Below, piece after piece: positions 1-9,111 of a stretch of 35,010 nt of DNA. The stretch spans positions 1 to 35,010 of the forward strand of contig JANODG010000153.1 of assembly GCA_031412575.1 (NCBI GenBank), given 5' to 3'. Made by a program: the position numbers and the translations under genes. Every line of letters starts with the position of its first letter. Position 1 is the first letter of the stretch. This stretch comes from JAMLIO01 sp031412575. Lineage in GTDB: Bacteria > Bdellovibrionota > Bdellovibrionia > Bdellovibrionales > UBA1609. The notes below the pieces were generated by a model. It made no database searches. It was given only the letters and a program-made list of their open reading frames with translations, and was not told the DNA's origin.

Positions 1-378
1 TTGATTCCCGGAGTTCCTGAACTCTTAAAAGAACTTGTTTTACGAAATGTGAACCTTGGCGTCTTCACGTTAAATTCAAAAGCCATTGCTCTTAAGACCT
101 TAGACATTCATCAAATTAACATTCCCATGTTGATCACAAGAGAAGACGCCAAACCTAAACCTTACCCTGAAGGTCTATTAAAAATATGTGAACACTATTC
201 CACCCTACCCGACGAAGCCCTTTACGTTGGCGACTATAAATATGACTTGATGGCCGGTAAAAATGCGAAAATCAAAACGGCACTGTATTCTGTGACTTCT
301 CCTGATTTTAATTTTGAAGATGCTTACTTTAAATTCACACATTTTGATGAACTAAAAAAATACTTATTTCAAAAGTAA
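1..378 (+). CDS. HAD-family hydrolase (phosphatase-like), 5'-truncated by window edge
   Basis: This is the C-terminal part (about 125 residues) of a haloacid-dehalogenase superfamily hydrolase of the phosphoglycolate-phosphatase-like type. Visible are the cap-to-core segment IPGVPELLKEL, motif II as the Thr in VFTLNS, motif III as the Lys in EDAKPKPYPEG, and motif IV as GDYKYDLMAG, whose acidic residues bind Mg2+ in this family. The N-terminal motif I (DxDxT), which carries the nucleophilic Asp, is missing because the gene begins before base 1; the TTG at position 1 is probably an internal codon. Full-length relatives have about 200-230 residues. The substrate cannot be told from this fragment. 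It ends in TAA and about 165 bases without a clear gene follow. Confidence 0.85.
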   Translation: MIPGVPELLKELVLRNVNLGVFTLNSKAIALKTLDIHQINIPMLITREDAKPKPYPEGLLKICEHYSTLPDEALYVGDYKYDLMAGKNAKIKTALYSVTSPDFNFEDAYFKFTHFDELKKYLFQK

Positions 379-543
379 TACATTCCATTTAAGACGATAA
401 ATTTCTTGCCAGCCATTTTGTGGACGTGATTTTTTACCTAAGAACATTTTGATGTCCAAAAGTTAGACGGTCCATTTGTAGTTTTTGTACTTACATTTTA
501 AGATATTTGAATTGTTTTTAAGACGGGTTTAACTTGCAATGCT

Positions 544-1908
544 ATGACACTAAAAAAGACCCGCACGATCCTTTTCGTTTTCAGTATTTTATTTGCCTAT
601 GATCTTTCGGCTTCAAGCTGTGAATCATATTTAAACAACCATGGGTCAAAACTCACTGCTGAACAGTTAGAAAAAGAAGTCGAAGCTGCGACCGTTAACC
701 TTTCTAAACGTCAAAAAGCCGATATCATCCTTAAGGCCGCTCGTGGCGAAGAGGCCGTTGAATATTTTAGTCCTCAAATGATCGCTGCACTAAAAAATCG
801 AATGAATGAAGAGTTAGTCAGCGACATTATTGAACTGGAAGGTGTTTTACTTTACCACTTTTCTTTACTAAATTCATCCGCTGGCCAATCCGAATGGAAT
901 CGACGTTTCAAAGAGTTTCAAGCATTCGCAATTCAATTAGGAGTAGAGATAGCAGATTTTACAGCCGCTGAATTATCAGGGCTAGATTTATTAAAAGGCG
1001 ATCGACTTTCTTGGCTGCTTGATCCTAAAAGTAGTTACTTAAATAATCTACCTACAGATTATTTGATGAAGGAAAAAATTCAGCAAATTATTAGGGACGC
1101 CGTAAAAAAGTACAAGGAAGATGTTCACAGAAACGAACTTGTTGCTAACATTCCACTTTCAAAAAACATTATGGCTTATTCAGAAGACGAATATTTAGCC
1201 ATCATGAATAGCAGAAATCCTCAAAGAATTTTCGAAATGAGCAGCTCCGCTACGGGTCGACTTAACGAAGATGAAATTCAAAGGTGGTTTACTTTTCTAA
1301 TTGTAGAGGCCTTAGTTCGTGAAGATATCGAAAGATTAAAAAAAGAAGATCATTTATTTTGGTCTGAACTCAAAGGACGAGACCTCGATCAACGTATCTT
1401 CTTTCTATCTCACTTTCCGCAACTCTTACCACACCTCAATGAAATTGAAAAAATAGTGCCTTTTGAAATTGGAGCATTAAATCCTCATTATGAAAGTCCT
1501 TATGAATTTTCTAAACTTAATGGTCTTACTGACTTTTGGATCGAGCCATTGTTCGGACACGATTATGAAACCGACATTTTTTCTGAATTCTCTTTCAGTT
1601 TTCAAATTTTAGGAACCGATATTCAATCCTATTATAATGGTGATGGTGAAGAGCTAAGTGATTCGACAGTACAGGAAATCACTCAATATTTGGAAACTCA
1701 ATTCTTTGATTTTCTTCAAACTAAAGGGCTAAGTTCAAATCATCACAAACTTGAAATAGAAATGGGTCAAGGCTCAGTCATGGGCAATATTCAGACTCTT
1801 TCTAAAGATGGAACTTGGAGTGAATCCACCGCTTTGACACTTGCATTTTATAATCAAATTGCAAGCTTTGAGCGTTATGATGATTATGGTCGACTACTCG
1901 TGCGATAA
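544..1908 (+). CDS. Secreted protein of unknown function (454 aa)
   Basis: I do not recognise this protein. It begins with a basic stretch (KKTR) and a hydrophobic run (residues about 8-22), followed by SASSC, which looks like a Sec signal peptide; the mature protein would be periplasmic or exported. The rest is mostly charged and predicted helical, with acidic stretches and no membrane segment, no repeat and no known catalytic motif that I can see. Only one cysteine is obvious, just after the signal region. No convincing Shine-Dalgarno precedes the ATG at 544, so the start is chosen because the signal peptide begins there. The stop lies 7 bases from the stop of the opposing small zinc-ribbon gene. 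Confidence 0.75.
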   Translation: MTLKKTRTILFVFSILFAYDLSASSCESYLNNHGSKLTAEQLEKEVEAATVNLSKRQKADIILKAARGEEAVEYFSPQMIAALKNRMNEELVSDIIELEGVLLYHFSLLNSSAGQSEWNRRFKEFQAFAIQLGVEIADFTAAELSGLDLLKGDRLSWLLDPKSSYLNNLPTDYLMKEKIQQIIRDAVKKYKEDVHRNELVANIPLSKNIMAYSEDEYLAIMNSRNPQRIFEMSSSATGRLNEDEIQRWFTFLIVEALVREDIERLKKEDHLFWSELKGRDLDQRIFFLSHFPQLLPHLNEIEKIVPFEIGALNPHYESPYEFSKLNGLTDFWIEPLFGHDYETDIFSEFSFSFQILGTDIQSYYNGDGEELSDSTVQEITQYLETQFFDFLQTKGLSSNHHKLEIEMGQGSVMGNIQTLSKDGTWSESTALTLAFYNQIASFERYDDYGRLLVR

Positions 1909-1915
1909 TGGGATT

Positions 1916-2101
1916 TTATTTCTTTTTGCCTTTCCATGTTCCACCATATTGATAATCCGCAAGTTTCGCAGATATCTGACAACAAGCTTTACATACAAAA
2001 ATCCAAGGATTGGATTTTAAGGTCTTCACTCTAAATGCGACCTGAATACTTTCCTTACAAAGCTCGCAGATCTTATGCTTTTCTTTTAGAGCCTTTGGCA
2101 C
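1916..2101 (-). CDS. Small CxxC zinc-ribbon-like protein (61 aa)
   Basis: This short basic protein has two Cys pairs, C12-x2-C15 and C37-x2-C40 (followed by C41), the pattern of a zinc ribbon, and it ends with YQYGGTWKGKKK. Small proteins with paired CxxC motifs and a C-terminal YGGTWK(G/A)(R/K)K tail occur in many Gram-negative bacteria as a conserved family of unknown function, recalled from memory. The start is GTG at 2101, chosen because a GGGAG ribosome-binding site lies 6 bases upstream and the length fits the family. The gene converges on the secreted-protein gene at 544-1908 with a 7-base gap. Zinc binding and any nucleic-acid role are inferences. Confidence 0.75.
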   Translation of the reverse strand: MPKALKEKHKICELCKESIQVAFRVKTLKSNPWIFVCKACCQISAKLADYQYGGTWKGKKK

Positions 2102-2293
2102 ACAATCTCCCTTTTTTAATAAAATAAAATTAATGTATAAAAGAATCGTCGATTAGAACCCTGCAACAAGACAAGTAAAATTACCATATTATAGTATTGG
2201 GAGAAATAAAGTGAGAGAGAACTGTTGCTTACAAAAAATAGGAAAAATTCAGAGATAGGGTAAATAGCATTTGCACTAATTTAAAGGATTAAT

Positions 2294-2896
2294 ATGCACA
2301 AAATACTTATAACATGTTTTATCCCGATGATTTCTCTTTCCTGTTGGGCAAAACAAGTCTCTATCGATGCCACTAACACTGTGCCTTTCAATATTTTAGG
2401 AATTCAACTTACAAAAGATACATTAAAAGCCAGCATAAAGAAATTTCCGGGGGCAAAAATAATTAATGGTGTGTCTGATCCTGAGCATAAGCACGATCAT
2501 GAATACGATAGGTTTTGTGTGCTAGGAAAAGATGGGGTTAACGTAAAGTTTAGTGGAAATTTCTACTCGGATGATAAAGTTGGTGAGTACGTTATTGAAA
2601 AAGACAACCGCCATAGTGATTTTTGCGCTAAAAGTGCAGTTGTCAGTTCAAAGCTTAAAATACCGTTCGGGCTTTGGCTTGGTATGACAAAAGCTGATGT
2701 AGAGAAAAAACTTGGCAAAAGTGATAACCCTCAGTCCTCAGTGGGTATCGGATCGGTAAAAAGTAAGTTGGACTTATACAACTACACGACTAAAAAACCG
2801 AAATTTTGGCACACTCTAAGCATTTATATTGGCTATGGTGCCAAAAACTTGGTGGACACAATTTATGTGAGCTTCGATGCAGAGCCTACCGGTTGA
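2294..2896 (+). CDS. Secreted protein of unknown function (200 aa)
   Basis: An N-terminal hydrophobic segment (about residues 4-18) ending in CWAKQ looks like a signal peptide, so the protein is probably periplasmic or exported. The two halves carry a similar short pattern, NILGIQLTKDTLKASIKKF (about residue 33) and GLWLGMTKADVEKKLGKSD (about residue 127), resembling an internal duplication of the kind found in BamE/SmpA-like small folds; this likeness is weak. A His/Asp-rich stretch (EHKHDHEYD) and two Cys follow the first half. The ATG is preceded by AAAGGA at good spacing. Function is unknown. Confidence 0.75.
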   Translation: MHKILITCFIPMISLSCWAKQVSIDATNTVPFNILGIQLTKDTLKASIKKFPGAKIINGVSDPEHKHDHEYDRFCVLGKDGVNVKFSGNFYSDDKVGEYVIEKDNRHSDFCAKSAVVSSKLKIPFGLWLGMTKADVEKKLGKSDNPQSSVGIGSVKSKLDLYNYTTKKPKFWHTLSIYIGYGAKNLVDTIYVSFDAEPTG

Positions 2897-2981
2897 AAAA
2901 TCACCATAAGCCACACATTGTGAATTTTTGCCACGAAAGTAAAGTATCAAGTATTTTCTGTGCGTTCATAAATTAAATAAT

Positions 2982-5348
2982 TTATAAATTTAAATATCTG
3001 TTCAGATCCAATAAACCAGACTCGTTGGTCAAAGATTCAAAACTTTGTCTAGAAAACCAATTATGATGCTCCCAGAATTTTGGATCGTTCCTTGAAACAC
3101 CATATTTCTTTATGACTTCCCAGCTATCGCTTGCAGATTTAATTCTAGAAAGCTCGTCCGCCATTAAGCTTAATTTCTTTTCATCCAACACGATAAATAG
3201 ATTAGCATACGAACCCCCAATTCCATGAATGACATCTAAAGTGTCGTCGGTTGGGTTACGTAAATCATCTTCTAAAAACATCATTGAGACGTTGAAATGT
3301 TCCTTATTATTTACAAGGGTATAAGCTTGGTCTGTTTCTGTTAATTTCAAAAATATGGTGTCAGGCAAATGTTGAATTTGGGATGCCGAAAGCTCTGAAA
3401 TCATTTTCAGGGCTTTACTGGAACTTTTACTTTGTCTTAAATTAGTTTCGTCTTTAAAGTAATCCAAATTCGAATTGATTTGCTCTAAACTAAATTTATC
3501 TTTTAATAATCCTTTAAAGAATTCAGTTTTAAGGTCCAAATTTTTGTTACTCTCTGGGTTAAAATTAATTTTTGTATTTAGTTCGCTTCCAAAATACGGA
3601 TAATCAAATTTTAATTTATCAGAAACATCACCTATGAAAAGATCAACAACTGACTTCGTCAATGATTCTTTATTTTCTGGTACGGGTTTGTTCCACGATG
3701 CACGTAGGACTTTTCTTTGCTTGCTTGGCATAAAGTTTAAAAACATATCCTCAGAAGCTAGCCTCGACATTTCCATAAATAAACGAGTATTAATTTGATG
3801 AACAAGAGGGCCGAAAACATTGTAACCTGCCGTTAAATTATAATAGATGGACTCTAAGACTTGATAATCAATAACCCAAACAGTTTTAGGGGTTTGCCCC
3901 CTTAAACCTCGAACAACATGCGCACTATCAAAATGCCGATAAATGGTAAGTAGTGAATTGGTGTTTGTAGAATCTCCATTCCAGATATGATCAAAATCAA
4001 AACTATCATTTTTCTTTTCTAAATGTTGAAACTTAAATCCTACCGACTCCCAAAATCTTTTTCTAAAATCCACAGAAGGTAAAATGTCATCTTTTGTTAA
4101 AGCTGGAAATTCAGAATGACTTGCAATTTTTAATTCTAAATCCTGACTATTCACCATCGCGTCTTTATCTGGATCAATAAACATAACCCAAAAATGATCA
4201 TTGATGACATTAACTGCCGTTGGTCCCCGACACACTGGTCCCTTCATAAAAGTCATGATGTGGTAGCCAGCCTCTTCCAGCAAAAATTTGTACCTTGCTT
4301 TAATGGGGATATCTTTGAATGTTTCGAAGGGATTAGAACCCGCACTTCCATAAGCTGGCATTTTTAAATTTTCAGTCGACCATTTCGAATCGTAAAAGTC
4401 TTTTTTAATATTTTTTAATTTTTCTTCACTAAATTGATACGGAATATGATCTTTATGCGTCAGTGCATTTAATACGGGTCTTAAACGATAATAAAATTTA
4501 TCGCGAGGCTTATCAAAGGGATAAACTGTTGGTAGTTCCTCAATGTTTTTACTTTTGCTTTTTGACCTCACCAATCTAAAAAATACATTGGGCTGACTTT
4601 CAAAATAAATGTGGGCTAAAAATAAATGTTCGTAAATGTATCTAGAACTAATCTGCGATTTCACATCCGATAAGTTTAATAAAGTCTCCCATTCGGAAAT
4701 TGATTTTACAAATTCTTTAGTATTTAAAACTTTAGCTTCTTTAACGTCTAGGGCGTCAGGCTTCGTCGAATCATCCACCCACTTCAATATAGTCCTTAGT
4801 TCCTCGTCTGATAGTTTGGGTAGGCCTAGGGGCATTCTGCCCGCAGGATTTTGTTTTAAATATTTATTTCTTTCATCGTCTTTTAGGCTGGTAAGACAAA
4901 CGCGGCTAGTTTCAGAATCATAAGTATTTTGAAGTCCAGATTCTATGCCCGGCAGACCCGAGATCATATACTTCAAAATTGAGTTTCCATCTTCATCTTC
5001 AGTATCGACTTTATAAAAACCTAAATCTTTCCATTGTTGAAAATTATGGGCGTCAATGTAAAGTCGAGTGGGTGGTCTTGATTCAAGTTTTGCAAAATCG
5101 TAAATGTCTGTTTGGTTAGCCCCTCGGTCTAATCCTTCAAAAGACGACAAATTCAGTTGGCAAGGGGAATTAAAGCAAGAATGGCAGGCTACACATTTGG
5201 CAGTAAAAATGGGCTGCACAGATTTTGAATAAAAATCGTCTGCATCAAGAATCTGATTCACTGTCAGCGGTTGAGTGGGATAAAAATAATAAATGATGGA
5301 AAATAAACTTATAATTATAATTAATGACGCAATGACTTTTTTTATCAT
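2982..5348 (-). CDS. cti: Fatty acid cis/trans isomerase (c-heme, periplasmic)
   Basis: Cti converts cis-unsaturated acyl chains of membrane phospholipids to trans in situ, stiffening the membrane under heat or solvent stress; the enzyme is a periplasmic c-type heme protein. Seen here: an N-terminal membrane/signal segment (residues 4-23), the heme motif CVACH at residues 52-56 followed by the family's Cys-rich continuation (CFNSPCQLNLSSFEGLDRG), then PPTRLYIDAHNFQQW, GRMPLGLPKLSDEE, a CRGPTAVNVINDHFWVMF block and VWVIDYQVLESIYYNLTAGY, all characteristic of this family. At 788 residues the length is normal. A GGGA site lies upstream of the ATG. It is divergently arranged with the secreted esterase gene starting at 5576, and the 227-base gap must hold both promoters. 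Confidence 0.93.
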   Translation of the reverse strand: MIKKVIASLIIIISLFSIIYYFYPTQPLTVNQILDADDFYSKSVQPIFTAKCVACHSCFNSPCQLNLSSFEGLDRGANQTDIYDFAKLESRPPTRLYIDAHNFQQWKDLGFYKVDTEDEDGNSILKYMISGLPGIESGLQNTYDSETSRVCLTSLKDDERNKYLKQNPAGRMPLGLPKLSDEELRTILKWVDDSTKPDALDVKEAKVLNTKEFVKSISEWETLLNLSDVKSQISSRYIYEHLFLAHIYFESQPNVFFRLVRSKSKSKNIEELPTVYPFDKPRDKFYYRLRPVLNALTHKDHIPYQFSEEKLKNIKKDFYDSKWSTENLKMPAYGSAGSNPFETFKDIPIKARYKFLLEEAGYHIMTFMKGPVCRGPTAVNVINDHFWVMFIDPDKDAMVNSQDLELKIASHSEFPALTKDDILPSVDFRKRFWESVGFKFQHLEKKNDSFDFDHIWNGDSTNTNSLLTIYRHFDSAHVVRGLRGQTPKTVWVIDYQVLESIYYNLTAGYNVFGPLVHQINTRLFMEMSRLASEDMFLNFMPSKQRKVLRASWNKPVPENKESLTKSVVDLFIGDVSDKLKFDYPYFGSELNTKINFNPESNKNLDLKTEFFKGLLKDKFSLEQINSNLDYFKDETNLRQSKSSSKALKMISELSASQIQHLPDTIFLKLTETDQAYTLVNNKEHFNVSMMFLEDDLRNPTDDTLDVIHGIGGSYANLFIVLDEKKLSLMADELSRIKSASDSWEVIKKYGVSRNDPKFWEHHNWFSRQSFESLTNESGLLDLNRYLNL

Positions 5349-5575
5349 ATTTAAGATCCCTATAAAAAGAGCAATTTGAACTCAGATAACGAGTGTGCAT
5401 ATTAGCATACAAAAATTGGTAGGGATTACCAATTAAAAGACTTAAGAAAAATTAACATTTGTCCTAGCAGTGCATATGGATAGAAATTTAGAATTGATCT
5501 ATCTTTATTTGTAAAGGATCTCGCTTTTTGATGGAAATCTCGAAAGATCGATGATTTTCAATTATAGGGATAAAA

Positions 5576-6652
5576 ATGAAAATTAAACATTTATTCTATT
5601 CGCTTCTGTTTATAATTCCATGGGCTGCTTTTTCCCAAACTGAAACTACAAAAACTACAGCGAACCTTACGACGACAAAGAAAGTGACACCTGCGAAAGG
5701 TAATTTTTTTAAAGAACGAATTAAGCAAAGATGGATTAAAAAACAAAAAAACAAACCGGCCCCACAGCCAACTATTGAAGCGGATAAAGTCATCTCTAAA
5801 CCTGGTGATTACACGATCAAAATAATAAGCTCTGGTCTAGATAGGTATTATATTCTTCATGTTCCACCCAATTATAAAGCAAGTGCAAAAAATCCTTTAA
5901 TCGTGGCTATGCATGGCGGTACTGGTAATATGCAGATTCAAGCTAATGACAAATACTATAAACTTGTTAGTAAGTCCGACAAAGAAGGATTTATTGTGGC
6001 GTTTCCGAATGGGCATAGCCCGTTTAAATCTGGGATTTTAGCGACTTGGAATTCGGGGAAATGCTGTGGAAGCGCACGGGACGAAAAAATCGATGACGTC
6101 AAATTTCTTACTGAGATGGTTCAAAATATTCAAAAGCAAGTCAGCATTGACCCTAAGAAAGTATTTGCGATTGGAATGTCTAATGGTGGGATGATGGCCT
6201 ATAGACTTGCATGTGACACCAACCTGTTCAAGGCGATTGCATCTGTCACAGGGACAGACATTACCGAAACTTGTAAACCCAAACGGGCCGTTTCAGTCCT
6301 TCACATTCACGCTAAAGACGACAAAAATGTTTTATTCAGCGGAGGCGCTGGGGAAGATGCCTTTGGTGATAAATCCAAAATCACGAATTTTACTTCTGTT
6401 CCTGACACCATTAAAAAATGGACAAAACTAAACGAGTGTCCAAAATCTGCAAAACAAATATTAACAGTACCCAAAGCCTACTGCGAACTTTACTCCCCTT
6501 GCAAAGACAAATCCGAAGTTCAACTTTGCGTGACCGAAGATGGTGGACACTCCTGGCCGGGGGGAACATCCCCACGAGGTCAAAAGAAAGCTCCACCTTC
6601 TACGGCCATCATTGCCAACGATGTGATCTGGGACTTTTTTAAAAAAAAATAG
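5576..6652 (+). CDS. Secreted PHB-depolymerase/feruloyl-esterase-like alpha/beta hydrolase
   Basis: A signal peptide (MKIKHLFYSLLFIIPWAAFS) is followed by a Thr/Lys-rich linker to about residue 75 and then an alpha/beta-hydrolase domain of the LpqC/PHB-depolymerase class (COG3509 type). The oxyanion region is MHGGTG (about 112-117), the nucleophile Ser202 lies in GMSNGG, the acid is probably Asp248 or Asp249 in HAKDDKNV, and the His is His325 in GGHSWPGG. Paired Cys (CC at 163-164 and others) fit a secreted, disulfide-bonded enzyme. The start has an AGGGA site 7 bases upstream. The substrate (short polyhydroxyalkanoate, feruloyl or acetyl ester) cannot be settled from sequence alone. Confidence 0.88.
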   Translation: MKIKHLFYSLLFIIPWAAFSQTETTKTTANLTTTKKVTPAKGNFFKERIKQRWIKKQKNKPAPQPTIEADKVISKPGDYTIKIISSGLDRYYILHVPPNYKASAKNPLIVAMHGGTGNMQIQANDKYYKLVSKSDKEGFIVAFPNGHSPFKSGILATWNSGKCCGSARDEKIDDVKFLTEMVQNIQKQVSIDPKKVFAIGMSNGGMMAYRLACDTNLFKAIASVTGTDITETCKPKRAVSVLHIHAKDDKNVLFSGGAGEDAFGDKSKITNFTSVPDTIKKWTKLNECPKSAKQILTVPKAYCELYSPCKDKSEVQLCVTEDGGHSWPGGTSPRGQKKAPPSTAIIANDVIWDFFKKK

Positions 6653-6752
6653 ACTTAGATTTGATTCTTTTATTAAGGATTGGTTTACAACTTCAAGTGC
6701 ATTTGTTTTAAAAAACGGTTGATATTTAAACCCGTAGTCTTTAATTTGGTTT

Positions 6753-7826
6753 ATGGATTTTTATGATGTTGCCATTATCGGGGCTGGATTTAGCGGCCTA
6801 TCCTGCGCCGAAAGCCTTTCCAAAAAAGGACTTTCGGTTGTTTTATTGGATAAAAAAAAAGAGTTAGATCAACACATTCACACCACCGGCATAATCGTCG
6901 ATGAAGCTTTAAGTGAATGGGATGTTAATCCCATTCATATTCGGCCTATCAATCAAGTTAGACTTTATCTGCCAGATTTAAAAAAAATTGATATTAAATC
7001 ATTGAGTTATAATTTTTATTTGACTGACACTGGAGCTTTACTCAAAGATAAAAAGGAAAGAATTTCAAATCCACTTCTTAAAGTGCTGTTAGGAAGCTTG
7101 GTCAAAAAAATAGTTTATCAAAATTCATTTTATGAGTTTCCAGACTTCAATATTAAATCCAAATTCTTAGTGATTGCTAACGGTGCGAACTCTTCATTCT
7201 TAAAACAATTTGGTTTTGAAACCCATGATAAATTTTTAGCTGGATATGAATTAGAGTTTCCTTTAGACCATGTCGACTTAAAAACAGTCATGAATGTTTT
7301 TGTGCACTCGAAGATTTGTAAAGGCTACATTGGCTGGGCCATCCCCGGAGTTAATTGCCTTCAAGTTGGTCTTGCCGTCGATAAAGGTGAAGAGTTATCC
7401 ATCGATAAGTTCTTAGATCACATACGACCTGCCATTGATTGTGATAAATCAAAAATGACAGGGTCTAGATCAGGTCTGATCCCAGTAGGTCACACTTCAA
7501 AAAATCTTTTTAAAAATAATTGTCTTGTGATTGGCGATGCGGCTGGATATGTATCTCCGCTCACCGCTGGTGGCATTCATACAGCTATGCGCTATGGTCG
7601 CCTTGGTGCGGATCTTATTTATGATCTAAATCAATCCGACCAAAATAAATCTAAAATAGTTCTTATGAATTACAATAATAAAATTCCGAATTTTAAATTT
7701 AAACATTTATTAAGGACGCTTTTCAATTTTTTTAACTTCAATCTTTTCTGGAACTTCATTTACTGGTCGGGAATCTTGTACATTTCTTCAAAACTTGTCT
7801 TTTTTAGTAAAAAGAAACTTAAGTAA
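6753..7826 (+). CDS. FAD-dependent oxidoreductase (geranylgeranyl-reductase-like)
   Basis: The N-terminus carries the dinucleotide-binding motif VAIIGAGFSGLSCAESL ending in a Leu-Asp-Lys that would contact the FAD ribose. A later GDAAGYVSPLTAGGIHTAM segment (about residue 265) is the second FAD-binding motif of the PHBH/geranylgeranyl-reductase family, which reduces or hydroxylates isoprenoid and related lipids. The last about 50 residues are rich in Phe, Trp and Ile with basic ends, suggesting membrane contact. No clear Shine-Dalgarno precedes the ATG at 6753; it is chosen because it lies four residues before the GxGxxG fold. The exact substrate is unknown. The c-heme gene follows about 60 bases downstream on the same strand. 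Confidence 0.85.
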   Translation: MDFYDVAIIGAGFSGLSCAESLSKKGLSVVLLDKKKELDQHIHTTGIIVDEALSEWDVNPIHIRPINQVRLYLPDLKKIDIKSLSYNFYLTDTGALLKDKKERISNPLLKVLLGSLVKKIVYQNSFYEFPDFNIKSKFLVIANGANSSFLKQFGFETHDKFLAGYELEFPLDHVDLKTVMNVFVHSKICKGYIGWAIPGVNCLQVGLAVDKGEELSIDKFLDHIRPAIDCDKSKMTGSRSGLIPVGHTSKNLFKNNCLVIGDAAGYVSPLTAGGIHTAMRYGRLGADLIYDLNQSDQNKSKIVLMNYNNKIPNFKFKHLLRTLFNFFNFNLFWNFIYWSGILYISSKLVFFSKKKLK

Positions 7827-7886
7827 ATCATACTTTGCTATATTTCCAATCAGGTGAGTTAATAGCTCAAACCAAAGGGAGTGTGC

Positions 7887-8990
7887 ATGAAATCAAAAAT
7901 TAAAATTATCTTTACGTCATCAGTCTTTTCCATATTATTTATTTCCATTATTGCTAAAAGCAGTACAAATGAGTGGTCAGAAAAAATGATGAACTTCGTT
8001 GGACCTGTTATAAAAATCTATTCGATCGATCTTATGAAACCGACTTTTGATGAGACCGAAAAAGCTACCCTATCTCAAGCGATCAAAGATTTAAGAAACA
8101 CGTCTCATGGTTTAAAATTCTCTGTGATCAACTTTTTTTCAAAAAAAGATCCAGCCATTGAAGCTGAATACAAACAATTTAAAAGCAATTTAGACATGGC
8201 AGAAAAAACAATGGCTTATTCCTCTAAGCAAAGTATTTTTTATCTGCGAAGTGCGGTTGGACAATGTGCCTCTTGCCATTCCAAAGGTGGTAAGTCCACG
8301 GACCTGTTTGAACTATTTAAAGATTCAAAGATACCAACTTTGGATAAAGGGCGTTTGGCATTAGCTCTAAGGGACTTCGATGCATCGACAAATATTTTTA
8401 AATCCATTCTTTTAGATCCAAGCCTACAAGACAACTATTTTAAGATGAACGATGTTTTAGTCAGCTACTTAAACTCCGCCCTACTCAACCAATCTCCAAA
8501 AAATAAAATTGTGGATGATTTAAAATCTGTTCTAAAAATTTCAAAAAACAAAGGCACTGAAAACGATATCAATACCGTCATTGCCGATATCCAATCCAGT
8601 CCACCTTTAAAAAACTTTGATGAGGCTATTAAGAAATTTGAATCTTATTCCAATGACGTAGCAAACTTTGATAAAACCATGTTTACATCATTGAACGTTA
8701 AAAATATTCTGCACGGTAAACTGAAAAATTTAACGTCGTTGAATGAAAAAGCAAAAGCCTATGAAACTTTAGGGGATATTTACAGTCACTACTCTGAAAT
8801 ATCAATTTTTATGGTTCCAGAAAGTTACTACGAGCTTTGTGTAATGACGCAACCGAAGACAGATATAGCCAAAGAATGTTTTGATAAATATGAAAATAAA
8901 ATCGTTTTAGGATATTCGGGAAGTATGGGATCAAATGTTCCGGAGTTTGAAAAGGTAAAAATTCAGAATCTAAAAAAACAAGCCTACTAG
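7887..8990 (+). CDS. Exported mono-heme c-type cytochrome-like protein
   Basis: An N-terminal hydrophobic segment (residues about 7-23) precedes a mostly helical protein with a single heme-c motif, CASCH at residues 127-131, following FYLRSAVGQ. The rest contains no second heme site; residues about 150-230 look like a helical repeat region. It is probably an electron carrier or heme sensor in the periplasm. I start at ATG 7887 and not the in-frame GTG at 7881: AAAGGGAG ends right where the GTG begins, giving the ATG a proper spacing of 5 bases. It is co-directional with the FAD oxidoreductase upstream. The partner and function are not known. Confidence 0.8.
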   Translation: MKSKIKIIFTSSVFSILFISIIAKSSTNEWSEKMMNFVGPVIKIYSIDLMKPTFDETEKATLSQAIKDLRNTSHGLKFSVINFFSKKDPAIEAEYKQFKSNLDMAEKTMAYSSKQSIFYLRSAVGQCASCHSKGGKSTDLFELFKDSKIPTLDKGRLALALRDFDASTNIFKSILLDPSLQDNYFKMNDVLVSYLNSALLNQSPKNKIVDDLKSVLKISKNKGTENDINTVIADIQSSPPLKNFDEAIKKFESYSNDVANFDKTMFTSLNVKNILHGKLKNLTSLNEKAKAYETLGDIYSHYSEISIFMVPESYYELCVMTQPKTDIAKECFDKYENKIVLGYSGSMGSNVPEFEKVKIQNLKKQAY

Positions 8991-9054
8991 TTTTATGGAG
9001 ATCAGCCTTACTGAGGCTCACTTTTTTAAACTACAAACTTGAGTCATGTGAAAT

Positions 9055-9087
9055 AAAAAAAAGAGGTTTATAAAACCTCTTTTTTTT
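9055..9087. terminator. Bidirectional intrinsic terminator
   Basis: The stem AAGAGGTTT/AAACCTCTT closes on an ATA loop and is flanked by a run of A on the left and a run of T on the right, so it can end transcription in both directions. It sits between the convergent heme-protein gene (stop 8990) and L,D-transpeptidase gene (stop 9112). A weaker 5-bp hairpin (AGCCT/AGGCT at 9004-9018, then six T) precedes it on the plus strand. Confidence 0.9.
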
Positions 9088-9111
9088 ATTCAATTTACAA
9101 ATTATTTAAAA

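Noticed and set aside
2211..2258. Short GTG-started frame (15 codons) with GGGAG 7 bases upstream, before the secreted protein at 2294
   Set aside because: Too short to tell from chance, no recognisable leader-peptide feature or attenuator hairpin after it.
2968..2985. AT-only palindrome (ATAAATTA/TAATTTAT) at the 3' end of cti
   Set aside because: Made only of A and T, overlaps the cti stop and has no GC stem or T run; not a convincing terminator.
4636..4923. 95-codon plus-strand frame inside cti
   Set aside because: Antisense shadow of a well-supported gene with no independent coding evidence.
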